Source: Legionellales bacterium UBA2469 (GTDB lineage Bacteria > Pseudomonadota > Gammaproteobacteria > Legionellales > Legionellaceae). From it: a DNA stretch of 22,217 nucleotides. The translations under genes were made by a program, and so were the position numbers. Where the stretch lies: contig DDPL01000025.1 of NCBI GenBank assembly GCA_002342175.1, positions 1-22,217 on the forward strand. Direction: 5' to 3'. Positions 1 to 7,263 of the stretch are shown one piece after another. Numbering within the stretch: the first letter of the stretch is position 1; each line of letters begins with the position of its first letter. Below the pieces are notes generated by a model. It was not told where the DNA came from, did no database searches, and saw only the letters and a program-made list of their open reading frames with translations.

Positions 1-1
1 A

Positions 2-370
2 TTTATCCATGGGGAGGTTCAGAATCAACCTATCACCATCGATCAAATCATATATATCGATCTATTTATTAATAAAAAGCATGTGTTAAACATATTAAAA
101 GATGAACTTTTACAAACTATCAACAGTGCCAAGGATAATGCAAACATGCTCTATTCGAACATGATTTCAATTTCAATCATAGCGGAATGCTTAGGATTTG
201 CTTGCCTTGCCCTTTTATTTTTATCACCACTTTCATATTTTTTTTTGATAGGCAGTGCACTCATTGGTCTAGGACTTATAACATTTGCTATTGGAACCAT
301 CATTCAGTATTTTAGACAGGTAGATTATCAACAAGATATTGCTCGAATGGAGTACGTCAAATTATGTTAA
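2..370 (+). CDS. Unrecognised membrane protein, 3' end (5' end beyond the window)
   Basis: The frame is open from base 2 to the TAA at 368-370, giving at least 122 residues. A GTG at 83 could be read as a start, but it has no Shine-Dalgarno and the upstream codons continue in frame with sensible composition. I therefore read this as the C-terminal part of a gene entering from the left. Visible residues 1-50 are a polar, helical-looking stretch. Residues about 55-78 and 79-101 form two adjacent hydrophobic segments, a tight membrane hairpin, followed by a short charged tail ending in Leu-Cys. The next gene starts inside the last codons (7-base overlap), so the two are probably cotranscribed. 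I recognise no family. Two-helix hairpins of this kind occur in effectors and envelope proteins, but nothing here decides which. Confidence 0.6.
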   Translation, partial: FIHGEVQNQPITIDQIIYIDLFINKKHVLNILKDELLQTINSAKDNANMLYSNMISISIIAECLGFACLALLFLSPLSYFFLIGSALIGLGLITFAIGTIIQYFRQVDYQQDIARMEYVKLC

Positions 371-936
371 AAAAAATTATGGTACCATGGATAATCATTT
401 ATAGTTTGTCATCATTTTCGATGAATTGTCACCCATTTGTTTCCATGAAAAGTCCACAGTATTTGGTTGGATACGGATCTTTAATATCTGAAGCCTCCAA
501 AAAGAACACCCTTTCCAATGTTGGCCCGAATCTACCCGTCATGATTAAGGGGTATGTACGACAATGGAATATGCAAGCACCTCAAAAAAAAATGACATTC
601 TTAGGTGTTTCCCCTGAAAAAGGAAAAGCATTCAATGGCGTAATCTTTAAAGTCTCGCCACAAGATATATCTGCATTCGATCAAAGAGAAATCGGCTACT
701 GTCGAAAGAAGGTTGCATATCATAACATTTCATTTCTTTATGAAACCTCTCCCTCCAATGGTGAGTATTGGATTTACATACCCCAAAAAAAATGTGCAAA
801 ACCTTATGATAAAAAACATTATCCAATTGCACATTATTATCAAAGAATATTTTTAAAAGGTTGCCAAGAAATTGAAAAAAGCTTTCATTTAACTGGCTTT
901 TATCATGCGTGTTTAAAAGATATGCCCGCTTCTTAA
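364..936 (+). CDS. Gamma-glutamylcyclotransferase-like protein with N-terminal signal or anchor
   Basis: This 190-residue protein has the hallmarks of the GGCT/AIG2 fold: YGSL at residues 37-40 (the substrate-binding loop) and DQREIGY at 106-112, whose Glu109 is the likely catalytic acid. Known relatives release 5-oxoproline from gamma-glutamyl compounds such as gamma-glutamyl amino acids or glutathione. The substrate here cannot be read from sequence. Residues 1-20 are a basic start plus a hydrophobic core (PWIIIYSLSSF), which suggests export or a membrane anchor, although most GGCT enzymes are cytosolic. No clear lipobox precedes Cys22. If translation started at Met28 the enzyme would be cytosolic, but that codon has no ribosome site, while the ATG at 364 overlaps the stop of the preceding gene, as in coupled translation. 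The stop codon lies in the loop of the hairpin at 918-947. Confidence 0.72.
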   Translation: MLKKIMVPWIIIYSLSSFSMNCHPFVSMKSPQYLVGYGSLISEASKKNTLSNVGPNLPVMIKGYVRQWNMQAPQKKMTFLGVSPEKGKAFNGVIFKVSPQDISAFDQREIGYCRKKVAYHNISFLYETSPSNGEYWIYIPQKKCAKPYDKKHYPIAHYYQRIFLKGCQEIEKSFHLTGFYHACLKDMPAS

Positions 937-947
937 CGGGCATATTT
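918..947. terminator. Bidirectional hairpin between convergent genes
   Basis: The arms 920-928 (ATATGCCCG) and 937-945 (CGGGCATAT) pair perfectly around an 8-base loop. One G-T and one A-T pair extend the stem. The loop contains the stop codon of the plus-strand gene. On the minus strand the stem is followed by TCTTTTAA, so it best serves as the terminator of the ald operon. On the plus strand the T-tract is short. Confidence 0.7.
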
Positions 948-951
948 ATAA

Positions 952-2070
952 TTACCCAGCCAAAGCCTTTTCTGGGGAAGTAAAGGTTTCTCCCATTTCT
1001 TTGGCCACTGGTTCACATGTAATTAAACCACGATAGACATTTAAGCCATTTAAGAAATGTTTATCGGATAGTAATGCTTTATCTACGCCTTTGTTCACCA
1101 AATTCAAAATAAATGGTAGTGTGGCGTTATTTAATGCAAACGTTGAGGTTCGTGGAACTGCACCAGGCATATTCGCAACACAATAATGAATTATTCCATC
1201 CAAGATGTAAGTTGGGTCTTGATGCGTTGTGGGTCGGCTAGTTTCAAAACATCCTCCCTGGTCAATCGCAACATCCACAACCACTGAGCCTGGTCTCATT
1301 TTACGGAGTAACTCTTTTGTCACTAATTTTGGTGCAGCAGCGCCAGGTATTAGAACAGCTCCCACCACCAAATCCGCTTCTATGACATAACGCTCAATGG
1401 TTTCAGCTGTTGCGTAGATGGTATTTAATTGAGGTCCAAATTGCGCTTGTAATTGAGCGATACGGGTTAAGGATTTATCTAAAATAGTAACATATGCGCC
1501 CATTCCCAAAGCCATTTGCGCTGCATGAGTTCCGACAACACCGCCTCCTATAATCACGACATGACCAGGCTCTACACCAGGAACACCACCTAATAGAACG
1601 CCGGAGCCAGATTGAGCTTTTTCCAAACAATGTGCCCCTGCTTGAATGGACATGCGACCGGCAACTTGAGACATTGGTGTTAACAATGGCAAGCCACCTT
1701 CAGATTGTGTAACGGTTTCATAAGCAATTGCCGTACAGCCTGATGCTTTTAGTAATTTCGCCTGGTAGGGATCCGGTGCTAAATGCAGATACGTAAAAAT
1801 GGTTTGATTTTCTCTCAATTGCATGCATTCTTCAGGTTGTGGTTCTTTTACTTTAACAATTAAATCCGATTGAACAAAAATTTCGTCTGAATTTTGTGCA
1901 ATTTTTGCACCTGCCTGAATGTAACCCTCGTCAGATATTCCAATACCCATACCTGCATTTTTTTCAATAATAACGTCTGCACCAGCTCGTACAATCTCAC
2001 GTACACTGCTAGGCGTTAATCCCACCCTATACTCGTATGTTTTAATTTCTTTTGGAACACCTACCAACAT
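952..2070 (-). CDS. ald: Alanine dehydrogenase (NAD-dependent)
   Basis: The enzyme catalyses reversible oxidative deamination of L-alanine to pyruvate and ammonia with NAD+, in the cytosol. The protein has 372 residues, normal for the family. Starting at the ATG at 2070, the active-site residues known from Mycobacterium tuberculosis Ald fall at the same numbers: Arg15, Lys75 (VKVKEP), His96 (TYLHLA) and Asp270 (DVAIDQGG). The Rossmann nucleotide loop GGGVVG is at 175-180. An ATG one codon upstream (2073) is also possible, but GGAG lies 4 bases from it and 7 bases from 2070, favouring 2070. It is the last gene of the minus-strand run, 27-30 bases after etfA, and ends just before the hairpin at 918-947. 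With Alr in the same run, it can drain L-alanine to pyruvate while Alr makes the D form. Confidence 0.96.
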   Translation of the reverse strand: MLVGVPKEIKTYEYRVGLTPSSVREIVRAGADVIIEKNAGMGIGISDEGYIQAGAKIAQNSDEIFVQSDLIVKVKEPQPEECMQLRENQTIFTYLHLAPDPYQAKLLKASGCTAIAYETVTQSEGGLPLLTPMSQVAGRMSIQAGAHCLEKAQSGSGVLLGGVPGVEPGHVVIIGGGVVGTHAAQMALGMGAYVTILDKSLTRIAQLQAQFGPQLNTIYATAETIERYVIEADLVVGAVLIPGAAAPKLVTKELLRKMRPGSVVVDVAIDQGGCFETSRPTTHQDPTYILDGIIHYCVANMPGAVPRTSTFALNNATLPFILNLVNKGVDKALLSDKHFLNGLNVYRGLITCEPVAKEMGETFTSPEKALAG

Positions 2071-2100
2071 CATTAATCTCCATATTGTTGTTTGTAAATA

Positions 2101-3033
2101 TTATGATAATTCCTTCATTATTTTTGGAATCACTTCAAATAAATCAGCCACTAATCCATAAGTTGCAATATCAAAAATCGGCGCATCTGGATCTTTATTA
2201 ATGGCAATAATATTTTTTGAATCTTTCATTCCAGCCATATGTTGGATAGCACCAGAAATTCCAATTGCAAAATAAACTTCGGGTGCAACAACTTTACCAG
2301 TCTGTCCAACTTGAATTTCATTACTTGCAAATCCTGCATCAACTGCTGCACGTGTAGCTCCTAATGCTGCCCCAATAGAATTGGCAAATTGTTCGGCTAA
2401 TAAAAATTGTTCTGCCGTACCAAATCCTCGACCACCGGACACGACAATTTTTGCAGATTGTAAATCGGGTTTTGAGTTATCACGTTTAGCTTGTTTGGTC
2501 ACTTTTGAACGTGTATCGTCTGGCAAGGCATCAATGTGCTGAATCTCGCAAGTATTATCGTTTAACACTGCCTTTTCAAATGCTGTTGCTCTAACAGTTG
2601 CTATCATTTTAGAAACTTTAAATTCCTCTTGAGCAATTGCATTTCCAGCATAAATCGGATGTAAAAATGTCTTTTCCCCAACTTGTTGAATAACTTCTGT
2701 TAGCATATCCCTATCAAGAAGAGCTGCAACTCGGGGAAAAATGTTTTTTGATGTTGTCGAAGAAGCAGCAAAAAGCGCATCGCTATCTTTAGCATAATGT
2801 GCAATAATTTTTGCAATAGGCTCTGCTCGAAAGGGAAAATAATATGGTGCCATTGCATATATGACACGATCAATACCTTTAATTTTTGCCACTTGGTTTG
2901 CAATCTTTTCAACTTGATGCCCAATAACCATAGCAATGATTGGTCTAGGTAATTGTTGAACAGCTTGAACCAATTGATAAGTCGACGGATTTAGTGATTC
3001 CCCATCATGTTCTATCCATAATAATGTTGACAT
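2101..3033 (-). CDS. etfA: Electron transfer flavoprotein, alpha subunit
   Basis: EtfA carries the FAD of the EtfAB heterodimer, which takes electrons from acyl-CoA and other flavin dehydrogenases and passes them to ETF:quinone oxidoreductase. The 310-residue length is usual. The C-terminal FAD domain is intact: [11 protein letters not shown] at about 200-210, [36 protein letters not shown] and [16 protein letters not shown] appear in the expected order. The ATG at 3033 follows GGAGAG with a 5-base gap. It begins 13 bases after the etfB stop, the standard B-then-A order. The single-copy housekeeping form is more likely than the FixAB type, because no fix genes are nearby. No ETF-QO or acyl-CoA dehydrogenase lies in the window. 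Confidence 0.96.
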   Translation of the reverse strand: MSTLLWIEHDGESLNPSTYQLVQAVQQLPRPIIAMVIGHQVEKIANQVAKIKGIDRVIYAMAPYYFPFRAEPIAKIIAHYAKDSDALFAASSTTSKNIFPRVAALLDRDMLTEVIQQVGEKTFLHPIYAGNAIAQEEFKVSKMIATVRATAFEKAVLNDNTCEIQHIDALPDDTRSKVTKQAKRDNSKPDLQSAKIVVSGGRGFGTAEQFLLAEQFANSIGAALGATRAAVDAGFASNEIQVGQTGKVVAPEVYFAIGISGAIQHMAGMKDSKNIIAINKDPDAPIFDIATYGLVADLFEVIPKIMKELS

Positions 3034-3046
3034 AAGCTCTCCAGAT

Positions 3047-3796
3047 TTATGACTGAATTAAGGGTTTCACTTTCTCAATCAATGCATCGATACTTGCAAG
3101 CATTTCACCTTTTGAACGGGTTTTTGGTTTTAAAACTTGTTCACATTTCAAGTTTGATGATGGGATTTCAACATTGAGCTCAGATAATGACTTTACAGTT
3201 AGGGGTTTAGACTTTGATTTCATAATATTGGGCAAAGTCGCATATCTGGGTTCGTTAAGACGCAAATCCACACTTACAATTGCAGGCAATGAAAGCTCTA
3301 AATGCTCCAATCCCATATCAGTTTCGCGGATAACATGAACATTTGTTCCAGAAATTTCAATTTGAGAAATGAACATCGCTTGTGGCCAATCTAATAATCC
3401 AGCGAGCATCTGTGGAGTTTGATTAGCATCTGAATCGATAGCCTGCTTGCCCATCAACACCAGTTGAAACGCATCTAATTCAACAATTTTTTTTAAAATT
3501 TTAGCAATTTGTAGAGAATGAAAAGATTCTGAGGATTCTACAAGTATTGCTCTATCAGCGCCCAAAGCCAATCCATGCCGAAGGGTTTCTTGACACGAGG
3601 AATCTCCAATCGTGACACAAACAACCTCAGAAGCGACACCTTTTTCTTTAAGGCGTATCGCTTCTTCAAGAGCAATTTCATCAAAGGGGTTCATTACCAT
3701 TTTGACTTGATGGGTTTCAACACCAGTACCATCTTGATTAACACGAATCTTAACATAAGGGTCAACGACCCTTTTGACAGGTACTAAGATGTTCAT
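3047..3796 (-). CDS. etfB: Electron transfer flavoprotein, beta subunit
   Basis: This is the partner of EtfA. It binds AMP and contributes the surface that docks with dehydrogenases. The protein begins MNILVPVKRVVDPYVKI, the canonical EtfB N-terminus, and contains NPFDEIALEEAIRLKEKG and the signature-region segment around DLRLNEPRYATLPNIMKSK. It has 249 residues. An in-frame ATG at 3817 would add seven residues but would overlap the preceding lipoprotein gene. The ATG at 3796 lies 2 bases after that gene's TAA and restores the conserved N-terminus, so I take it as the start. The tight junction suggests translational coupling with the lipoprotein gene, which has no obvious functional link to ETF. 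Confidence 0.96.
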   Translation of the reverse strand: MNILVPVKRVVDPYVKIRVNQDGTGVETHQVKMVMNPFDEIALEEAIRLKEKGVASEVVCVTIGDSSCQETLRHGLALGADRAILVESSESFHSLQIAKILKKIVELDAFQLVLMGKQAIDSDANQTPQMLAGLLDWPQAMFISQIEISGTNVHVIRETDMGLEHLELSLPAIVSVDLRLNEPRYATLPNIMKSKSKPLTVKSLSELNVEIPSSNLKCEQVLKPKTRSKGEMLASIDALIEKVKPLIQS

Positions 3797-3798
3797 AT

Positions 3799-4242
3799 TT
3801 AACTCACTATTCTCCATGTGCCATCGGATTGACGACAGGCTTGTCCAACAATTTTTTCAGATTTTCCACCAATTTTTGCATGGGTGACGTATTCACGACA
3901 AGGTTGCTGTCCTTCATAATATGTTCGAGTTGGCTGCACTTGGTAACTATTACCATTATCAGGGTTTTTCCATGATTTCATTTCACCGGTCGGTGTGTTT
4001 TCCAAAGCAGACTGCATTTGCATTCTATCTACTTTATCCATGTATTTGCCAACTTGAGCACCCAAGACCGTTCCCAAAAATGCACCCGTCGCAGCAGCAG
4101 CGACTTTCCCAGAACCGCCTCCAATTTGACTACCAACAATACCACCAACAACACCACCGGCAACAGAGCCAACTTGTTCATTGGTGACTGAGGCGCAACC
4201 TCCTAGAGCTAGAATTAGAATCGACAAAGTTAGTTTTCTCAT
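3799..4242 (-). CDS. Outer-membrane lipoprotein, glycine-zipper / Rickettsia 17 kDa antigen type
   Basis: The 147-residue precursor has a short basic start, a hydrophobic stretch and the lipobox LGGC with Cys16, predicting lipidation by Lgt and cleavage by LspA. Residues about 24-66 are rich in regularly spaced glycines (VAGGVVGGIVGSQIGGGSG, then AAATGAFLGTVLGAQVG), the glycine-zipper two-helix motif. The C-terminal part (PCREYVTHAKIGGKSEK, then GQACRQSDGTWRI) matches the soluble domain of the 17 kDa surface antigen family, including its two cysteines, which could form a disulfide. Family members are envelope lipoproteins of uncertain role, often immunogenic. It lies 6 bases after alr and 2 bases before etfB in one operon. 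No charge or codon anomaly is evident. Confidence 0.88.
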   Translation of the reverse strand: MRKLTLSILILALGGCASVTNEQVGSVAGGVVGGIVGSQIGGGSGKVAAAATGAFLGTVLGAQVGKYMDKVDRMQMQSALENTPTGEMKSWKNPDNGNSYQVQPTRTYYEGQQPCREYVTHAKIGGKSEKIVGQACRQSDGTWRIVS

Positions 4243-4248
4243 GTTTAA

Positions 4249-5337
4249 TCACTCTTTAAAATACAAATTTAACAACCTTTCTCGAGGACATACCTGACAC
4301 ATCAATTCATATGAAATGGTTCCGGTAAATCGAGCAACCTCTTCAATCAATAAATTTTCACCCCATAATTCTACGGGATCTCCAAATTGAATTCCAGGAT
4401 AATCGGTTAAATCAACCATCATCATATCCATTGAGATGCGTCCAACAATTGGAATATGCTGTGCTTTAATCAAAACATGGGCTTGGGGTAAAATATGACG
4501 TGGATAACCATCTCCATAACCCACAGCTACGACTCCAATAATTGATGGACGTTTCGTTACAAAAGTTGCACCGTACCCTATCGATTCGCCTATATCTAGA
4601 TGATGAATTGCCATGATGGCGGATTTAAAACGCATCACAGGTTTTAATTTGAGAGCATGGGAATCAACACCTGCAATTGGTGAGATCCCGTAGAGCGCTA
4701 AACCAGGTCGAACATGCGTTCCCTTTAGTTCATTAAATGACCAAATTGCAGCTGAATTACAGGCGCTCAAAGGGCCTTTCCATTCCTGTGAGACTTGTAA
4801 CCATTTTTGTTTCTGGTGCAAATTGAGCTTATGCTCATGCTGATCTGCACATGCAAAATGCGTCATTAATCCTAGTTCTTCATCAACCCATGAACATTGT
4901 CTTAATAATGAAATTACAGAATCAAATTCGTCTAAATGAAACCCCAGACGATTCATTCCTGTATCAAATTTTGCCCAGATACGAACGGGAGTTAGCAATG
5001 GCTTTTCAAGTAACCAATTTAACTGATGTTGTTGATGTAAAACCACCTCATAACCCATTTTTGCTAATTGTTCCCACTCTTGAGATTGATGAACGCCTTG
5101 AAAAAGGATGCAGCGGTCTTCAACACCCCAACCTCGTATCGCATTAGCCTCTGCAATACAGGCGACACCAAATCCATAAACTTTTCCTGAAAGTGTCTTA
5201 ACAATATTTTCTAAACCGCAGCCATAGGCATTCGATTTCACCATTGCAATAATTTTTGCACCATTGGCATGCGACTCGATGACTTTTAAATTATGCAATA
5301 AAGCATTTAAATCAATCTCTAAAACTGTCGGACGCAA
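4249..5337 (-). CDS. alr: Alanine racemase (PLP-dependent)
   Basis: Alr interconverts L- and D-alanine to supply peptidoglycan synthesis. The 362 residues show the Fold III barrel with the PLP lysine Lys34 in MVKSNAYG, Arg130 in FDTGMNRLGF, and the catalytic tyrosine Tyr255 in ESIGYGATF. HVRPGLALYG and VGRISMDMMMVDL are also typical. The start codon is TTG at 5337, which gives the expected N-terminus MRPTVLEIDLNALLHN. The Shine-Dalgarno GGGG lies within the final Gly-Asp codons of dnaB, and only 2 bases separate the dnaB stop from the TTG. A dnaB-alr pair is a widespread arrangement in gammaproteobacteria. It is the only alr in the window, so whether it is biosynthetic or catabolic cannot be decided by copy number. 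The ald gene downstream allows either. Confidence 0.96.
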   Translation of the reverse strand: MRPTVLEIDLNALLHNLKVIESHANGAKIIAMVKSNAYGCGLENIVKTLSGKVYGFGVACIAEANAIRGWGVEDRCILFQGVHQSQEWEQLAKMGYEVVLHQQHQLNWLLEKPLLTPVRIWAKFDTGMNRLGFHLDEFDSVISLLRQCSWVDEELGLMTHFACADQHEHKLNLHQKQKWLQVSQEWKGPLSACNSAAIWSFNELKGTHVRPGLALYGISPIAGVDSHALKLKPVMRFKSAIMAIHHLDIGESIGYGATFVTKRPSIIGVVAVGYGDGYPRHILPQAHVLIKAQHIPIVGRISMDMMMVDLTDYPGIQFGDPVELWGENLLIEEVARFTGTISYELMCQVCPRERLLNLYFKE

Positions 5338-5339
5338 AA

Positions 5340-6716
5340 TTAATCCCCTATAAAACTTGTATGGGCCAAATCCTCGAAACGCGTGAATTGCCCAAGGAAT
5401 GCAACTTTAATACGACCAATTGGGCCATTACGTTGCTTTGCAATAATAATTTCTGCACATCCTTTATCAGGACTATCTTCATAATAAACTTCATCTCGAT
5501 AAATAAAACAAATTAAATCGGCATCTTGCTCAATCGCACCTGATTCACGAAGATCTGACATGACGGGTCGCTTATCTTGTCGTTGCTCTAAACTTCGATT
5601 GAGCTGTGACAAAGCAACAACAGGTACACTTAATTCTTTTGCTAGGGATTTTAAGCTGCGAGAAATCTCAGAAATCTCAGCAGTGCGGTTATCTCCTTTA
5701 AAACCAGGAACTTGCATCAACTGTAGATAGTCAACCACAATGAGACCCAATTGCCCATGTTCTCGCATCAAACGACGTGCCCGTGCACGCATTTCCGCTG
5801 GCGATAATCCAGCAGTATCATCAATAAACATTGGTGCTTCTGAAAGCATATGGACTGCTGATGCAACACGCGGCCAATCATCGTCATTTAATTGACCGGT
5901 TCGAACTCGATGCTGATCAATACGTCCTAACGAAGACATCATCCGCATGGCTAACGAATCAGCAGGCATCTCCATTGAGAAGACCAATACTGGTAACTTC
6001 GATTCAATAGCTGCATGTTCAGCTATGTTCATAACAAACGTGGTTTTACCCATCGAAGGACGTCCAGCAACAATCACCAAATCTGAACGTTGTAAACCGG
6101 AAGTTAATTTATCAAGATCTCGAAGGCCTGTTGAAATTCCTGTTAATGAAGTGCCTTTATGATAAAGTTCATCTATTTTTTCAACCGCTTTAGCTAAAAC
6201 CGACTTGATGTTTTGTGGTCCGCCATTTGTAGGGGTTTGTTCTGCAATCGCAAATACCTTTTGTTCTGCATAATCTAAAATTTCTGTGACATCTCGCTGT
6301 TTTGGATGATAAGCGATGTCAGCAATTTCATTGGCCACTTGTATGAGCTGTCGTTGAACCGATTTTTCCCTAACAATATCAGCATAGGCTTGAATATTTG
6401 CAACACTTGGAGTTGTATTTGCCAATTCAAATAAATAAGATTCTCCACCAGCCAAATCAAGTTCTGAGGAAACTTCTAATCCATTCATTAAAGTGATGAC
6501 ATCAAACGGTTGATGTTTTGAGGCTAAATCTTGAATCACTCGAAACAATATACGATGTTCTGTCCGATAAAAGTCATCCACACACAGTTTGTCTTGAACT
6601 TTATCCCAGGCTTGATTATCAAGCATTAATCCACCAATAATCGCTTGTTCAGCTTCTAATGAATAAGGCGGTTTTTTGATGGAATCTATATTAACACTTG
6701 CTTTCGTTGATGACAT
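5340..6716 (-). CDS. dnaB: Replicative DNA helicase DnaB
   Basis: DnaB is the hexameric ATP-driven 5'-3' helicase that unwinds the replication fork and recruits primase. The protein has 458 residues. The DnaB N-terminal domain spans about 16-120 (begins PPYSLEAEQAIIGG), a linker follows, and the RecA-like motor starts near 190. Walker A is GRPSMGKT at 218-225. Walker B is in LIVVDYLQLM, and SQLNRSLEQR plus SDLRESGAIEQDADL give the remaining helicase motifs. No intein or insertion interrupts it. The ATG at 6716 has GGAG 7 bases upstream, inside the end of the preceding DUF2147 gene, whose stop is 4 bases away. This places replication and alr under a promoter upstream of DUF2147 unless an internal promoter exists. 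Confidence 0.97.
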   Translation of the reverse strand: MSSTKASVNIDSIKKPPYSLEAEQAIIGGLMLDNQAWDKVQDKLCVDDFYRTEHRILFRVIQDLASKHQPFDVITLMNGLEVSSELDLAGGESYLFELANTTPSVANIQAYADIVREKSVQRQLIQVANEIADIAYHPKQRDVTEILDYAEQKVFAIAEQTPTNGGPQNIKSVLAKAVEKIDELYHKGTSLTGISTGLRDLDKLTSGLQRSDLVIVAGRPSMGKTTFVMNIAEHAAIESKLPVLVFSMEMPADSLAMRMMSSLGRIDQHRVRTGQLNDDDWPRVASAVHMLSEAPMFIDDTAGLSPAEMRARARRLMREHGQLGLIVVDYLQLMQVPGFKGDNRTAEISEISRSLKSLAKELSVPVVALSQLNRSLEQRQDKRPVMSDLRESGAIEQDADLICFIYRDEVYYEDSPDKGCAEIIIAKQRNGPIGRIKVAFLGQFTRFEDLAHTSFIGD

Positions 6717-6720
6717 AAAG

Positions 6721-7176
6721 CTACTCCACTACACCATGATATCGATGCCAGACTTGCGTACGACCCAGCAATGGCAATCCTAAATAAGCTCTAACCAATA
6801 AATTGCTATGCTGCTTTTTCACACGAACTTGGTAAACTTGGCCATTGTGAGGATCTAAAATTTGGCCGTTCATATATAAATTGGGAGAGTGATATTCCAA
6901 TCCCCATAAGAAACCTAATCCCTCTATGGGTAGATTTTTAAAACGACCATGACAAGCAACACAACGTTTGTGATCTTTTTCTTTCCAATATACTTTTACA
7001 ATTTTGCCTACAAAATAATCTTTCACTTTAACAATTTTTACAATGGCCTTTTTTTGACCTGTTCTATCATCGACAGTTTCCCAATATCCCTCAATACCAT
7101 GATGTACACTTGCAAAAGTAAGTCCTGAAAAATATATGAGTAAAATCAATACTTTTAATTTCAATATGCTTCTCAT
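6721..7176 (-). CDS. DUF2147 exported protein
   Basis: The 151 residues begin with a signal peptide (MRSILKLKVLILLIYFSGLTFA, likely cut after the Ala). The mature part carries the DUF2147 pattern: GYWETVDDRTGQKKAIVKI near the start, then GLEYHSPNLYMNGQILDPHNG, and YLGLPLLGRTQVW near the end. The family is a small periplasmic beta-rich domain of unknown function, related in shape to lipocalin-like folds. A CxxC pair (RCVACHG) is common at this place in the family. Here it reads CxxCH, formally a c-type heme motif, but I take this as chance (see rejected items). The ATG at 7176 follows AGGAG by 6 bases. It is the first gene of the minus-strand run, divergent from zapD. Confidence 0.85.
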   Translation of the reverse strand: MRSILKLKVLILLIYFSGLTFASVHHGIEGYWETVDDRTGQKKAIVKIVKVKDYFVGKIVKVYWKEKDHKRCVACHGRFKNLPIEGLGFLWGLEYHSPNLYMNGQILDPHNGQVYQVRVKKQHSNLLVRAYLGLPLLGRTQVWHRYHGVVE

Positions 7177-7263
7177 GACTATCTCCTAAAACGACATAAA
7201 ACGTTTGGTTTTTTAAATTTTTATGTTACTCTAACATATATTGCGACTATATAGCATGGAACC
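7177..7263. promoter_or_regulatory. Divergent promoter region with a 17-bp palindrome (7222-7238)
   Basis: These 87 bases separate the starts of the DUF2147-dnaB operon and zapD, so they must hold both promoters unless transcription enters from elsewhere. At 7222-7238 the sequence is TATGTTA-CTC-TAACATA, two perfect 7-base arms around a 3-base centre. That is the size of a dimeric repressor site. AT-rich hexamers such as TATATT (7237-7242) and TATATA (7248-7253) could be -10 boxes, but no convincing -35 partner is visible for either gene. Confidence 0.45.

Noticed and set aside
83..370. Complete 95-residue small membrane protein starting at GTG 83
   Set aside because: There is no ribosome site, and the frame stays open to the window edge, so a longer gene cut by the window is the simpler reading.
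2101..3796. EtfBA as nitrogen-fixation FixAB or a bifurcating ETF
   Set aside because: No fix, nif or bifurcating dehydrogenase genes lie nearby, and the sequence wording is that of the housekeeping ETF.
6958..6972. CxxCH (CVACH) in the DUF2147 protein as a c-type heme site
   Set aside because: A CxxC pair is common at this place in the family. The following His is a single-residue coincidence, and no cytochrome-like fold or cytochrome maturation context is visible.
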